This document shows, in pieces, positions 1 to 8,534 of a DNA stretch of 64,000 nt. The DNA is from Enterococcus phoeniculicola ATCC BAA-412. GTDB lineage: Bacteria > Bacillota > Bacilli > Lactobacillales > Enterococcaceae. Made by a program: the position numbers and the translations under genes. The stretch is from positions 1,175,324 through 1,239,323 of the forward strand of contig NZ_ASWE01000001.1 of assembly GCF_000407505.1 (NCBI RefSeq). The letters run 5' to 3'. The first letter of the stretch is position 1, and each line of letters starts with the position of its first letter. Below the pieces are notes generated by a model. That model was not told where the DNA came from. It did not search any database and saw only the letters and a program-made list of their open reading frames with translations.

Positions 1-2065
1 CTCCATTTGTTTGATGGACCTTATTAATCACATATGCAAGATAATTTGCAGAACGATCACCACTGCCATCATTCATCGGAATATTGGCTTCTCCGTGTCC
101 AGACCAGTTGCTAATCGTTACTTTTGGTGTAGAAACAACTAACCATGAATCAGCATAATTATCTGTACTACCTGTTTTTCCAACCCAATCAGCGTTTCCT
201 AAATTCCAGTCAAGTCCACTAATAACAGATTTAAACGGAGAAGTAATTTGGGCATCAATTACGCTTCTCATAAGATCATTCATAATAGATGCTGTAGCAG
301 GAGAGAAGACCTCAACAGGGTTTGCTTCATGCTGATAAACGACATTGCCATCATTATCCTTAATTGACTCGATCAGATAGCCTTCTTGATACACACCACC
401 ATTTGCTAATGCCTGGTATCCATTTGTTTGATTCAATGTGGTAACATCGGTTGTTCCAAGTGGTGCTGCTTCAACACCCCAGTCATGCGAGGCAGGGTAA
501 TTCATTTTCTTTAAATAATTATCATAGGCAAATTGATCCGAGCCTGTTTTTTCAATTAAATTCTGATAAATATGGTAAGCAGGAATATTGTTGGACCATT
601 CCAGTGACTCACGAACCGTTTGGAACGTTCTAGATCCTGTATTTGTTGCATTAGCTAATGTTGCACCGCCATCACGATACTTCATCGGATAATCAGCTAC
701 ACGTGTTTCAGAACCCATCAAGCCTTGATCAATAGCTGGTCCATAAACTAAGACCGGTTTAATTGATGAACCAGCTTGTCGAACCGTATCAAACGCATGA
801 TTATTTTGATCAGTGTTATAGTCTCGACTTCCAATAAAACCTAAAATTTTTCCTGTTTTATTTTCCATCAGGACGCTTCCTGTCTCGATTCGAGAACCTG
901 AACCATCGTCTAGCATGTAGCCATAATCACGAACTGCATCCTGCATTGAGTTGTAAATATTTTTATCGATAGTTGATTGAACAGTATATCCGCCATTCTC
1001 CAACTCTTTTTTTGCGCGGTTTTTATAAGCTACAAAAGTTGACTCATCTGCAAACTCTTCATCACTAAGACCATCTGCTTTTGCATTTTTTTCCGCAATA
1101 ACATTTTGAGCTTCATCTAGCACTGAATAATAAAGAAACCCTTGATCATCTGCTTCAACCGCCTGTTTTTTCAGAAAATCTTTTGACAAATCATAGGCTT
1201 TTGCTTCTTCATATTCTTTTTTTGTAATTGCTTTTTCACGATACATACTAAACAAGACAAAATCTTTTCTTTCAAGTCCCAAAGAATAATCTTCCTTTAG
1301 ATCACCTGTATTGGTATATGGACTATACGTAATCGGACTTTGAGGAAGCCCCGCAATAAATGCTGCCTGCGCTAAATTTACATCTTTTGCATCGACACCA
1401 AAAATTCCTTTTGCCGCTTCTTGTACGCCAGCAATATTCTGTCCTTTATTGTTTCGACCAAAAGGGGAGACATTCAAATAAGTTGTTACAATCTCATCTT
1501 TTGAAAAATATTTTTCAATTTGCATAGATAAAATGATTTCATTTGCTTTTCGTTTAAATGTTGTTTCATCTGATAAAATTTGCTGTTTAACTAATTGTTG
1601 AGTCAATGTAGAGCCACCCGAAGACCCCATTCCCGTAGCTTCAGAGATGAGTGCACGAATGACGGCTTTTGGAACAAAGCCTTTATGCTCTTCAAAATAT
1701 TCATCCTCTGTATTGATAATTGCTTCTTTTATCAAATCAGAAATATTTTCAGAGCTAACAGCCGTCCTCATTAAGTCTGAACGAATGGTTGCAATCTCAC
1801 TATTATCAGCGTAAGCCAATTTGGATGTCTGAGTAATATCACCCAAATCACGTTTTAGTTCGTCTTTGGTAGGTATTGGTGTATCCTCAACCAGATATGC
1901 AAAATAGCCTGTGCCAATCCCTAGTGCAAGAGACCCTCCTAATATCAGTAAAACAACACCTACAATAAGTAAAGATTGAAGGACGCGTAAAAAAATATTA
2001 AATCCAAATAAAACCTTATTTTTACCTGTTTCTGAATTGTGTCTTCCATTATTTAATGGGGGCAA
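1..2065 (-). CDS. Class A penicillin-binding protein (transglycosylase/transpeptidase), C-terminus cut by window edge
   Basis: Bifunctional peptidoglycan synthase that polymerises lipid II and cross-links stem peptides at the outer face of the membrane. The start is TTG at 2065, six bases after GAGGTG. A cytoplasmic tail of about 20 residues precedes one membrane anchor (about residues 20-50). The GT51 domain shows the EDEYF motif with catalytic Glu120 and the GGSTLTQQ motif. The transpeptidase shows SSIK (Ser433), SNN (Ser491) and KTGS (Lys630), with normal class A spacing. An in-frame GTG at 2074 has no usable ribosome site in front of it. The protein looks most like the PBP2A group of enterococci, but I cannot separate the class A paralogues with certainty. 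It is transcribed divergently from the AEC permease leader. About 688 codons are visible and the end lies beyond base 1. Confidence 0.93.
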   Translation of the reverse strand, partial: MPPLNNGRHNSETGKNKVLFGFNIFLRVLQSLLIVGVVLLILGGSLALGIGTGYFAYLVEDTPIPTKDELKRDLGDITQTSKLAYADNSEIATIRSDLMRTAVSSENISDLIKEAIINTEDEYFEEHKGFVPKAVIRALISEATGMGSSGGSTLTQQLVKQQILSDETTFKRKANEIILSMQIEKYFSKDEIVTTYLNVSPFGRNNKGQNIAGVQEAAKGIFGVDAKDVNLAQAAFIAGLPQSPITYSPYTNTGDLKEDYSLGLERKDFVLFSMYREKAITKKEYEEAKAYDLSKDFLKKQAVEADDQGFLYYSVLDEAQNVIAEKNAKADGLSDEEFADESTFVAYKNRAKKELENGGYTVQSTIDKNIYNSMQDAVRDYGYMLDDGSGSRIETGSVLMENKTGKILGFIGSRDYNTDQNNHAFDTVRQAGSSIKPVLVYGPAIDQGLMGSETRVADYPMKYRDGGATLANATNTGSRTFQTVRESLEWSNNIPAYHIYQNLIEKTGSDQFAYDNYLKKMNYPASHDWGVEAAPLGTTDVTTLNQTNGYQALANGGVYQEGYLIESIKDNDGNVVYQHEANPVEVFSPATASIMNDLMRSVIDAQITSPFKSVISGLDWNLGNADWVGKTGSTDNYADSWLVVSTPKVTISNWSGHGEANIPMNDGSGDRSANYLAYVINKVHQTNG

Positions 2066-2249
2066 TGATTTCACCTCAATTTTTGATTTATACCGTATAA
2101 TTATAGCAAAGAAACAGTGATATGAATAGCTTAGTGGGAAAAAGTAGTCAGATTATCAAAAAAAACTTTATAAATAGGTAACCACTTCCCACGAACTTCT
2201 TTTCTTTATAGTCATTTTCAGTTAGAATTGATACGACGACTACATACAT

Positions 2250-2345
2250 AAGGGCATTGGGGTGTCCGTTAAGTTCTTGTTCACCGCGTTAAAAATAAGC
2301 GTTTAGGACAAAACAGAAAGACGTTCTGTTTTTGTCTTTTTTTTT
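2250..2345 (+). promoter_or_regulatory. Attenuator-like leader (possible riboswitch) of the AEC permease gene
   Basis: The stretch between the divergent pbp and permease genes holds mutually exclusive helices. GGTG (2261-2264) can pair with CACC (2282-2285), while the overlapping TGTCC (2263-2267) can pair with GGACA (2306-2310). The latter also overlaps the 5' arm of a strong intrinsic terminator (2307-2345). CGC (2285-2287) can pair with GCG (2299-2301). This antiterminator/terminator logic is typical of riboswitches. I could not match it to fluoride, preQ1, SAM-III, THF, ZTP or guanidine classes from memory. A weak -10 (TAGAAT, 2223-2228) could start the transcript near 2235. Confidence 0.5.
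2307..2345 (+). terminator. Intrinsic terminator in the AEC permease leader
   Basis: Stem GACAAAACAGAA (2307-2318) pairs with TTCTGTTTTTGTC (2324-2336, one bulge), followed by nine T. It ends just 16 bases before the permease coding region, so it must be conditional if the permease is expressed from the upstream promoter. Confidence 0.8.
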
Positions 2346-2360
2346 AGAAAGAAGGAAAAA

Positions 2361-3272
2361 ATTATCAAAACAATTCTTTTAAATGCACTGGGTTTGTTTC
2401 TTATCATCCTCATTGGTTACGGATTAAAGCGGATAAATTTGCTTTCCAAGGCAGATGGTGGAACATTATCCACCATTATATTAAATGTTACGCTTCCGGC
2501 CGCAATTATTGTGAACCTTGCTGATTTACAAATACAGACGAATCTGCTTATTTTGCTGCTTGCTGGATTTTTATTAAATTGCTTAATGATTCTCATCGGA
2601 GCTGTAGCGTCCAAAAGAAAAAAAACTGTCGAACGAGAATTTTTCATGTATAGTGTATCAGGATATAACGTAGGAAACTTCACTTTGCCATTTCTACAAA
2701 GCTTTTTCCCTGTAGCAGTCCCACTGCTGGCTATGTTTGATATGGGAAATAGCATCATGCTTGCCGGTGGAAGCACCGTAGCCATTGACAAAATTGTCGG
2801 AGAAAAAGCACCAGTCACTATTTTAGGAATCGTAAAAAAGCTACTAAAATCCATTCCTTTTTCTGCTTATTTACTGATGCTCATTCTTCGTTCGGGAGAG
2901 GTTGTCTTGCCGACTTCTCTGATTGATATCCTAAAAGTAATGGCAGAGGCAAATACCTTTTTATCTATGTTTATGGTGGGGTTATATTTGGAGTTAAACT
3001 TACCTAGAAAAAGTTACTCTCTTGTGACAAAAACACTAGGAGTACGTTACGGATGTGGCTTGATTTTATTTGCGCTTTTTTACTTTTTACCCATCCCACA
3101 TACGATGAAAATTGTTTTATGTCTGTTAAGCGTATCACCGATTCCAACTTTTTCAGTAATAAATAGTGTAAAAGCAGGCATGTCTGAAGAAATCGTCGGC
3201 TTTACTTCCTCCATCAGCTTTATTATCGGATTATTTTTCATGACCTTAGCCTTATTACTAATCGGGATTTAA
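2361..3272 (+). CDS. AEC-family (auxin efflux carrier-like) membrane transporter
   Basis: Multi-pass transporter of the AEC/PIN-like family, which in lactic acid bacteria often moves organic acids; the substrate cannot be read here. Hydrophobic segments run through the whole protein, giving 8-10 predicted membrane spans. Start choice is unusual. The only strong ribosome site (GAAGGA, 2351-2356) precedes an ATT at 2361, which would give the family-typical N-terminus M-I-K-T-I-L-L-N-A-L-G. The first canonical start in frame is TTG at 2394, without a ribosome site and inside the first membrane span. I therefore place the gene at 2361 (303 residues) with ATT initiation as an inference; a conventional caller would report 2394. 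It is controlled by the attenuator-like leader. A distant paralogue lies at 39495-40436. Confidence 0.8.
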   Translation: MIKTILLNALGLFLIILIGYGLKRINLLSKADGGTLSTIILNVTLPAAIIVNLADLQIQTNLLILLLAGFLLNCLMILIGAVASKRKKTVEREFFMYSVSGYNVGNFTLPFLQSFFPVAVPLLAMFDMGNSIMLAGGSTVAIDKIVGEKAPVTILGIVKKLLKSIPFSAYLLMLILRSGEVVLPTSLIDILKVMAEANTFLSMFMVGLYLELNLPRKSYSLVTKTLGVRYGCGLILFALFYFLPIPHTMKIVLCLLSVSPIPTFSVINSVKAGMSEEIVGFTSSISFIIGLFFMTLALLLIGI

Positions 3273-3349
3273 AAATTTCAGACAGATTTCTTTAAAAAAT
3301 GAAGAATATCTGTTACAAAGAAGAGAGTAAATGAAAAGGAGCAAAAAGT

Positions 3350-4240
3350 ATGTTATTAGGATCTCACGTAAGTATGAGCGGAAAAAAAATGCTGCTAGGT
3401 TCAGCAGAAGAAGCAGCTAGCTATCAGGCAACTACGTTTATGATTTATACAGGAGCACCTCAAAATACACGTAGAAAACCAATTGAAGAAATGAATATTG
3501 AATCAGGACAACAATTTATGAAGGAACACAACCTATCAAACATTGTGGTCCATGCTCCATATATTATCAATTTAGGAAATACGATTAAACCAGAAAACTT
3601 TGGCTTTGCCACACAGTTTTTAAGAGAAGAAATTATTCGTGCGCAAGCACTAGGTGCAACTCAGATCACTTTGCATCCGGGCGCTCATGTTGGTGCAGGT
3701 GTTGATGCGGGGCTTAAGCAGATTATCAAAGGACTAAATGAAGTGTTGACAAAAGATCAAACTGCTCAAATTGCCTTGGAAACGATGGCTGGAAAAGGAA
3801 CAGAATTAGGAAGATCTTTTGAAGAATTGGCTACAATTATTGAGGGAGTGACGTTAAACGAAAAACTTTCGGTCACATTTGATACTTGTCATACAAATGA
3901 TGCTGGCTATAATGTGAAAGAAGACTTTGACGGTGTTTTAAATGAGTTTGATAAAATCATTGGATTAGATCGATTAAAAGTGCTTCATATCAATGATTCA
4001 AAAAATCCGCAAGGCTCTCATAAAGACCGACATGCAAATATTGGTTTTGGGACAATCGGCTTTGATGCCCTGAGTCAAATTGTTCATCATGATCAATTAA
4101 CCACTCTGCCAAAAATATTGGAAACTCCGTATGTGGGTGCTGATAAAAAAACAGCAAAAGCTCCGTATGGATTTGAAATTGCGATGCTAAAATCAAAAAT
4201 ATTTGATCCGGAATTGCTAAATAAGATTGAAAATCAATAA
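3350..4240 (+). CDS. nfo: Endonuclease IV (AP endonuclease), deoxyribonuclease IV
   Basis: Cuts DNA 5' to abasic sites and removes 3'-blocking groups in base excision repair. It is a TIM-barrel enzyme with a trinuclear zinc site. The ligands expected for the family are visible: His68 (VVHAPY), His109 (TLHPG), Glu144 (LETMAGKG), Asp178 and His181 (FDTCHTND), His213 (LHINDSK), Asp226 and His228 (KDRHAN), and a late Glu in LETPY. The length of 296 residues is normal. The start is ATG at 3350, seven bases after AAAGGAG. It stands alone, ends in a strong terminator, and has its own upstream gap after the AEC permease. Confidence 0.96.
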   Translation: MLLGSHVSMSGKKMLLGSAEEAASYQATTFMIYTGAPQNTRRKPIEEMNIESGQQFMKEHNLSNIVVHAPYIINLGNTIKPENFGFATQFLREEIIRAQALGATQITLHPGAHVGAGVDAGLKQIIKGLNEVLTKDQTAQIALETMAGKGTELGRSFEELATIIEGVTLNEKLSVTFDTCHTNDAGYNVKEDFDGVLNEFDKIIGLDRLKVLHINDSKNPQGSHKDRHANIGFGTIGFDALSQIVHHDQLTTLPKILETPYVGADKKTAKAPYGFEIAMLKSKIFDPELLNKIENQ

Positions 4241-4245
4241 AAAAC

Positions 4246-4294
4246 GCCGTATTTCCAAAAAAGTTTGACTATTTTGGAAATACGGCTTTTCTTT
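4246..4294 (+). terminator. Terminator after nfo
   Basis: GCCGTATTTCCAAAA (4246-4260) pairs perfectly with TTTTGGAAATACGGC (4272-4286), followed by TTTTCTTTT. Confidence 0.9.
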
Positions 4295-4355
4295 TCCTTG
4301 TTTATCTAGTAAAATAATTTCTTGAGAGCAATTTGAGACGAAAGGAGAGATTTAC

Positions 4356-4577
4356 ATGTCAGTAGGAATAGTTGTACTTATCGCAGTTATCGCTTTGTTA
4401 CTAGGCGCAGTCGGTGGATTTTTCATCGCGCGAAAATATATGCAAGACTATCTTAAGAAAAATCCTCCCGTTAATGAGGAAATGTTACGATCAATGATGG
4501 CGTCTATGGGGCAAAAACCCTCTGAAAAGAAAGTACGTCAGATGATGCAGCAAATGAAAAACCAAAGTAGTAAATAG
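4356..4577 (+). CDS. YneF-family (UPF0154) small membrane protein
   Basis: Seventy-three residues. One N-terminal membrane span (about 3-24, glycine-rich at its end) is followed by a charged cytoplasmic tail with the family pattern K-Y-M-x-x-Y-L-x-x-N-P-P-V-N-E-x-M-L-R and a Met/Gln-rich end. The function of the family is unknown. The start ATG follows GAAAGGAGA at good spacing. In many Firmicutes this gene sits alone near housekeeping genes, as here between nfo and the ABC exporter. Confidence 0.9.
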   Translation: MSVGIVVLIAVIALLLGAVGGFFIARKYMQDYLKKNPPVNEEMLRSMMASMGQKPSEKKVRQMMQQMKNQSSK

Positions 4578-4621
4578 GACATTCATTTTTTTGCAGGTAC
4601 ATCATATTATTGAAAAAAATT

Positions 4622-4655
4622 ACGGGCTGAAATTTCTTTCGGCCTGTTTTTTTGT
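4622..4655 (+). terminator. Terminator after the YneF-like gene
   Basis: CGGGCTGAAA pairs with TTTCGGCCTG (G-U pair allowed) around a short loop, followed by seven T. Confidence 0.75.
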
Positions 4656-4733
4656 GTCTTATTTTAGGGATAATTGAAGGGTAAGAAGGGGTAGCTTCCT
4701 CTCAAAGCTGCTTAAAAATGAAGGAGGAGAAGT

Positions 4734-6485
4734 ATGTCAATTTTTAGAAAATTAGGCTGGTTCTTTAAACAAGAAAAGAAGCATTATTTTTATGGAGTCA
4801 CCGCACTTATTTTAGTTGCTTTCGTTCAGTTAGTTCCACCAAAAGTCATCGGTATTATTATTGATGAGATTGCAGACAAGCAAATTTCACTGCAAACCAT
4901 TAGCTTTTGGATTGTGATTCTCATACTAGCTGCAATAGGTCAATATGTCTTTCGTTATATTTGGCGCATGCATATCTGGGGAAGTGCTGCACGATTGGAG
5001 AAAGATTTACGTCGCCAATTATTTGAGCACTTTACTCGTATGGATCATGTGTTCTATCAAAAATATAGAACGGGGGATTTAATGGCTCATGCAACGAATG
5101 ATTTAAATGCCATTCAAAATGTTGCAGGAGCAGGGATTTTAACCTTTGCAGATTCCTTGATTACAGGGGGAGCGACAATTATTGCAATGATTTTGTTTGT
5201 AGATTGGCGTCTGACTTTGATTGCGCTCATTCCACTACCGCTATTAGCTGTGACCTCACGCATCTTAGGTTCTAAACTCCACGATGCATTTCGAGAAGCA
5301 CAAGAAGCTTTTTCATCTATCAATGATAAAGCGCAAGAAAGCATCACAGGAATGAAAGTCATCAAAACCTTTGGACAAGAAAAAGAAGATTTAGCTGACT
5401 TTGCACAGAAGACGGACAATGCGATTGTAAAAAACCGTCGGGTCAATTATTTAGATGCACTTTTTGATCCATTTATCACACTGATTATTGGGATTTCTTA
5501 TGTACTGACGATTATTGTCGGCGGAAATTTTATTATGAGTGGAAAAATTACAATTGGTCAGCTGGTTTCATTCATCAGCTATATAGGAATGCTTGTTTGG
5601 CCAATGTTTGCCATCGGTCGATTATTTAACGTATTAGAACGTGGGAATGCAAGTTATGACCGTGTAAATGAGCTACTTCATGAAAAAACACATATCGTTG
5701 AGCACTTTGATGCAATTCAAAAGCCAGCTAAAGGAACGCTGGAAATGAATCTTGAAGAGTTCACTTATCCAAAAGATGAATCACCCGCGCTACAAGGGAT
5801 TCAGTTTTCTATTAATGAAGGCGATACGTTAGGAATTGTTGGAAAAACTGGTGCTGGAAAAACAACCATCTTAAAACTGCTTATGCGAGAGTACGATCAG
5901 TATACAGGGGTACTTACTTTTGGCGGACACGACATTAAAGACTACTCTTTGGACGCATTGATGAAGTCAATAGGCTATGTTCCGCAAGATCATTTTCTCT
6001 TTTCAATGACCATAAGAGACAATATTCGTTTTGCTAATCCAGACTTTACAGAAGAAGAAGTCAAAAAAGCAGCAGATATGGCATACATTGGAGAGGATAT
6101 TGCCGGTTTTCCAGAAGGATACGATACCATGGTTGGCGAGCGCGGGGTCTCTTTATCCGGCGGACAAAAACAGCGTTTATCGATTGCACGTGCCTTGATT
6201 GTGAATCCTGAGCTGTTGATTTTAGACGATGCCTTATCTGCGGTTGATGCAAAAACAGAAGAGGCTATTCTTCAAAATTTGAAAGCAGCCAGAAGTCAAA
6301 AGACAACCATCATTTCAGCGCATCGATTAAGCAGTGTCATGCATGCAAAAGAAATCATCGTAATTGACGATGGTAGAATCGTAGAGCGGGGCACACACAG
6401 TTCGTTACTTAGCCAAGGTGGCTGGTATAAACGAATGTGGGATAAACAGCAATTAGAAGCAAAAATTGAAGGGAGTGAGGCATAA
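4734..6485 (+). CDS. Heterodimeric ABC multidrug exporter, subunit with degenerate ATP site (YheI/BmrC type)
   Basis: Half-transporter with six membrane spans (about residues 15-300) followed by an ABC ATPase domain. Visible motifs are Walker A GKTGAGKTT near residue 367, Q-loop YVPQDH, signature LSGGQ near 473, Walker B with LDD near 492, and the H-loop SAHRLSS. The residue after Walker B is Asp rather than the catalytic Glu, which marks the degenerate ATP site of heterodimeric exporters such as BmrCD, LmrCD and enterococcal EfrCD-type pumps. The start ATG follows GGAGGAG. It overlaps the next gene by one base (TAATG), so the two subunits are translationally coupled. It probably exports drugs or lipophilic compounds; the exact substrate is not readable. 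Confidence 0.93.
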   Translation: MSIFRKLGWFFKQEKKHYFYGVTALILVAFVQLVPPKVIGIIIDEIADKQISLQTISFWIVILILAAIGQYVFRYIWRMHIWGSAARLEKDLRRQLFEHFTRMDHVFYQKYRTGDLMAHATNDLNAIQNVAGAGILTFADSLITGGATIIAMILFVDWRLTLIALIPLPLLAVTSRILGSKLHDAFREAQEAFSSINDKAQESITGMKVIKTFGQEKEDLADFAQKTDNAIVKNRRVNYLDALFDPFITLIIGISYVLTIIVGGNFIMSGKITIGQLVSFISYIGMLVWPMFAIGRLFNVLERGNASYDRVNELLHEKTHIVEHFDAIQKPAKGTLEMNLEEFTYPKDESPALQGIQFSINEGDTLGIVGKTGAGKTTILKLLMREYDQYTGVLTFGGHDIKDYSLDALMKSIGYVPQDHFLFSMTIRDNIRFANPDFTEEEVKKAADMAYIGEDIAGFPEGYDTMVGERGVSLSGGQKQRLSIARALIVNPELLILDDALSAVDAKTEEAILQNLKAARSQKTTIISAHRLSSVMHAKEIIVIDDGRIVERGTHSSLLSQGGWYKRMWDKQQLEAKIEGSEA

Positions 6486-8266
6486 TGGAAGAATATAAAT
6501 CTGAATGGACAAAATCCATCCCTCTCAAAGAGCAAAAAACCATTATTCAGCGGCTATTAAAATTTGCCAAGCCATTTCAAACAACATTTATCGTGGCTAT
6601 TTTATTTGCGCTGGTCCTATCGGTAATTAATGTTCTATTGCCTAGGATTATTCAAACCTTCATGGATAATTATTTAGCAAAACAGGCAGCTACCACACAA
6701 ATTATTTTGTATTTTGCGGGACTTTACCTGTTTGGTGTCATTTTAAAAAGTATCATTTGGTTCTTTCAATGGTTTTTATACTCTATGGCTTCGCTAAAAA
6801 CATATCAACATATTCGCGTGAAGCTATTTGAGAAGCTGCACACATTAGGGATGCGCTATTTCGATCAGACACCTGCAGGTTCAATCGTCTCTCGTGTGAC
6901 CAACGATACTGAGACACTCTTTGAATTCTGGTACGTATTTTTGATGGTCTTAACAGGGATTTTTGCGGTTGTTTCATCTTTTATTGCAATGTTTCAAATC
7001 AATACAAAAATCGCTTTGTGGAACTTAATCTTTTTACCAGTTTTAGGTGTGGTCATATGGTACTATCAGAAATTCAGTTCTCGAATTTACCGAAGTATGC
7101 GTGAAAAATTAAGCCAGCTAAATACAAAACTAAATGAGTCAATTTCTGGTATGCAGATTATTCAGCAGTTTCGTCAGGAAAAACGTTTAGAAAGTGAATT
7201 TGAAACAATTAACGACGACTATTTAGAAACTCGTTATTCCATGATTAAAACAAATTCGATTTTATTAAGTCCGATTATTAGCTTCTTATACGCAATTGCC
7301 GTAGCCATGTCTTTAAGCTTATTTGGCTTTGATGCACTACATTCACCCATTGAAGTGGGGCTAATCTACGCATTCACAACATATGTACAGGGATTTTTCA
7401 ACCCAATGTCTCAGATGATGGATTTCTTAAGTGTCTTCACAGATGGTATGGTTGCGGGAAGTCGTATTTTGAAAATTATGGACAATGAAGAATATACTCC
7501 TCAACAAAATCCTGATGCGGATGCAGAAATAATAGAAGGAAAAATTGAGTTCCGAAATGTCAGTTTCTCTTATGACGGGAAAAATAATGTATTAAATAAT
7601 ATTTCATTTATTGCACAACCTGGAGAGACCGTGGCACTTGTTGGTCACACTGGAAGTGGGAAAAGCTCCATCATCAATGTCCTCATGCGCTTTTATGAAT
7701 TTTATGAAGGGCAGATATTGATTGACGACACAGATATTCGCGAATTTCCGATTGAAGAGCTTCGACGAAAAATGGGCTTAGTTTTACAAGATGCTTTTAT
7801 GTTCTATGGGGATATTGCTGGAAATATTCGTATGTTAAACACCGAGATAACCGATCAGCAAATTAAAGAGGCTGCAAAATTTGTCCAGGCAGATACCTTT
7901 ATACAAACCCTACCAAATGATTATCATGCAAAAGTAATCGAACGAGGGGCAAGCTATTCCAGTGGTCAACGGCAATTAATCTCATTTGCTCGAACCATTG
8001 TAACCAATCCAAAAATTTTAGTGTTGGATGAAGCAACAGCAAACATCGATACAGAAACAGAAGGGCTGATTCAAGAAGGTTTAGCGAATATGCGACAAGG
8101 GCGAACAACCATCGCCATTGCCCATCGACTATCGACCATTCGAGATGCGAATCTCATCTTAGTTTTGGATAAAGGACATATCGTTGAAAGAGGAACGCAT
8201 GAAGTATTACTTAGTCACGACGGGCTTTATGCAGATATGTACAGATTACAAAATAGTGACGTATAG
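6485..8266 (+). CDS. Heterodimeric ABC multidrug exporter, catalytic-site subunit (YheH/BmrD type)
   Basis: Partner of the preceding half-transporter: six membrane spans, then an ABC domain with Walker A GHTGSGKSS near residue 385, signature SSGQ near 491, Walker B LDEATA near 513, and H-loop IAHRLST. Here Walker B has the catalytic Glu while the signature deviates from LSGGQ. Combined with the first subunit, this gives one consensus site (its own Walker motifs plus LSGGQ from the partner) and one degenerate site. The ATG at 6485 shares a base with the upstream stop. The length of 593 residues is typical of YheH-like subunits. A strong terminator follows, so the pair forms its own two-gene operon. 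Confidence 0.93.
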   Translation: MEEYKSEWTKSIPLKEQKTIIQRLLKFAKPFQTTFIVAILFALVLSVINVLLPRIIQTFMDNYLAKQAATTQIILYFAGLYLFGVILKSIIWFFQWFLYSMASLKTYQHIRVKLFEKLHTLGMRYFDQTPAGSIVSRVTNDTETLFEFWYVFLMVLTGIFAVVSSFIAMFQINTKIALWNLIFLPVLGVVIWYYQKFSSRIYRSMREKLSQLNTKLNESISGMQIIQQFRQEKRLESEFETINDDYLETRYSMIKTNSILLSPIISFLYAIAVAMSLSLFGFDALHSPIEVGLIYAFTTYVQGFFNPMSQMMDFLSVFTDGMVAGSRILKIMDNEEYTPQQNPDADAEIIEGKIEFRNVSFSYDGKNNVLNNISFIAQPGETVALVGHTGSGKSSIINVLMRFYEFYEGQILIDDTDIREFPIEELRRKMGLVLQDAFMFYGDIAGNIRMLNTEITDQQIKEAAKFVQADTFIQTLPNDYHAKVIERGASYSSGQRQLISFARTIVTNPKILVLDEATANIDTETEGLIQEGLANMRQGRTTIAIAHRLSTIRDANLILVLDKGHIVERGTHEVLLSHDGLYADMYRLQNSDV

Positions 8267-8277
8267 AGACTCTCAGG

Positions 8278-8318
8278 AAAAGGAGAAAAATCGAACTTGA
8301 TTTTTCTCCTTTTTTCTT
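8278..8318 (+). terminator. Terminator after the ABC exporter operon
   Basis: AAAAGGAGAAAAATC (8278-8292) pairs with GATTTTTCTCCTTTT (8299-8313), followed by more T. Confidence 0.9.
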
Positions 8319-8353
8319 ATCTAAGAGCTCACTCTTTTGTTTAGTAATAAAAA

Positions 8354-8367
8354 AGAAAGCGTTGACA
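8354..8367 (+). promoter_or_regulatory. Catabolite-responsive element (cre) over the licT promoter
   Basis: AGAAAGCGTTGACA matches the CcpA site consensus TGWAANCGNTNWCA at 13 of 14 positions and contains the -35 box of the licT promoter. Bound CcpA would block initiation, giving glucose repression of the beta-glucoside locus. Confidence 0.7.
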
Positions 8368-8390
8368 TACAAGGAGGTTTTGTTTATTAT
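8362..8390 (+). promoter_or_regulatory. SigA promoter of the licT-bglP operon
   Basis: TTGACA (8362-8367), 17-base spacer, TATTAT (8385-8390). Transcription would start near 8397, just ahead of the RAT site. Confidence 0.8.
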
Positions 8391-8410
8391 GGTCTTGTAA
8401 GCAATTTAAC

Positions 8411-8440
8411 GGATGGTGATTGCCCCGAGCAAGCCAAACC
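8411..8440 (+). promoter_or_regulatory. RAT site (LicT-binding RNA antiterminator)
   Basis: About 30 bases beginning GGATGGTGATTG and ending GCAAGCCAAACC, matching the ribonucleic antiterminator pattern of BglG/LicT targets (GGAT-G-T-A-TG ... GCAGGCAAAACC). Its last bases are also the 5' arm of the following terminator, so folding of the RAT excludes the terminator. Confidence 0.75.
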
Positions 8441-8500
8441 TAATTAGTTCATTACAGGTAGCTTTCTGCCTTTGATGAAGTGATTAGGTTTTTCTTTTTT
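8436..8500 (+). terminator. LicT-controlled terminator in the licT leader
   Basis: AAACCTAATTA (8436-8446) pairs with TGATTAGGTTT (8481-8491), followed by TTCTTTTTTTT. It overlaps the RAT by five bases, the standard antitermination arrangement. Confidence 0.8.
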
Positions 8501-8534
8501 TTCAGATGTTACACACACTTTGGGAGGGAAAAAG

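Noticed and set aside
2417-2854. 145-codon minus-strand ORF inside the AEC permease
   Set aside because: Antisense shadow of a clear membrane protein gene with no ribosome site.
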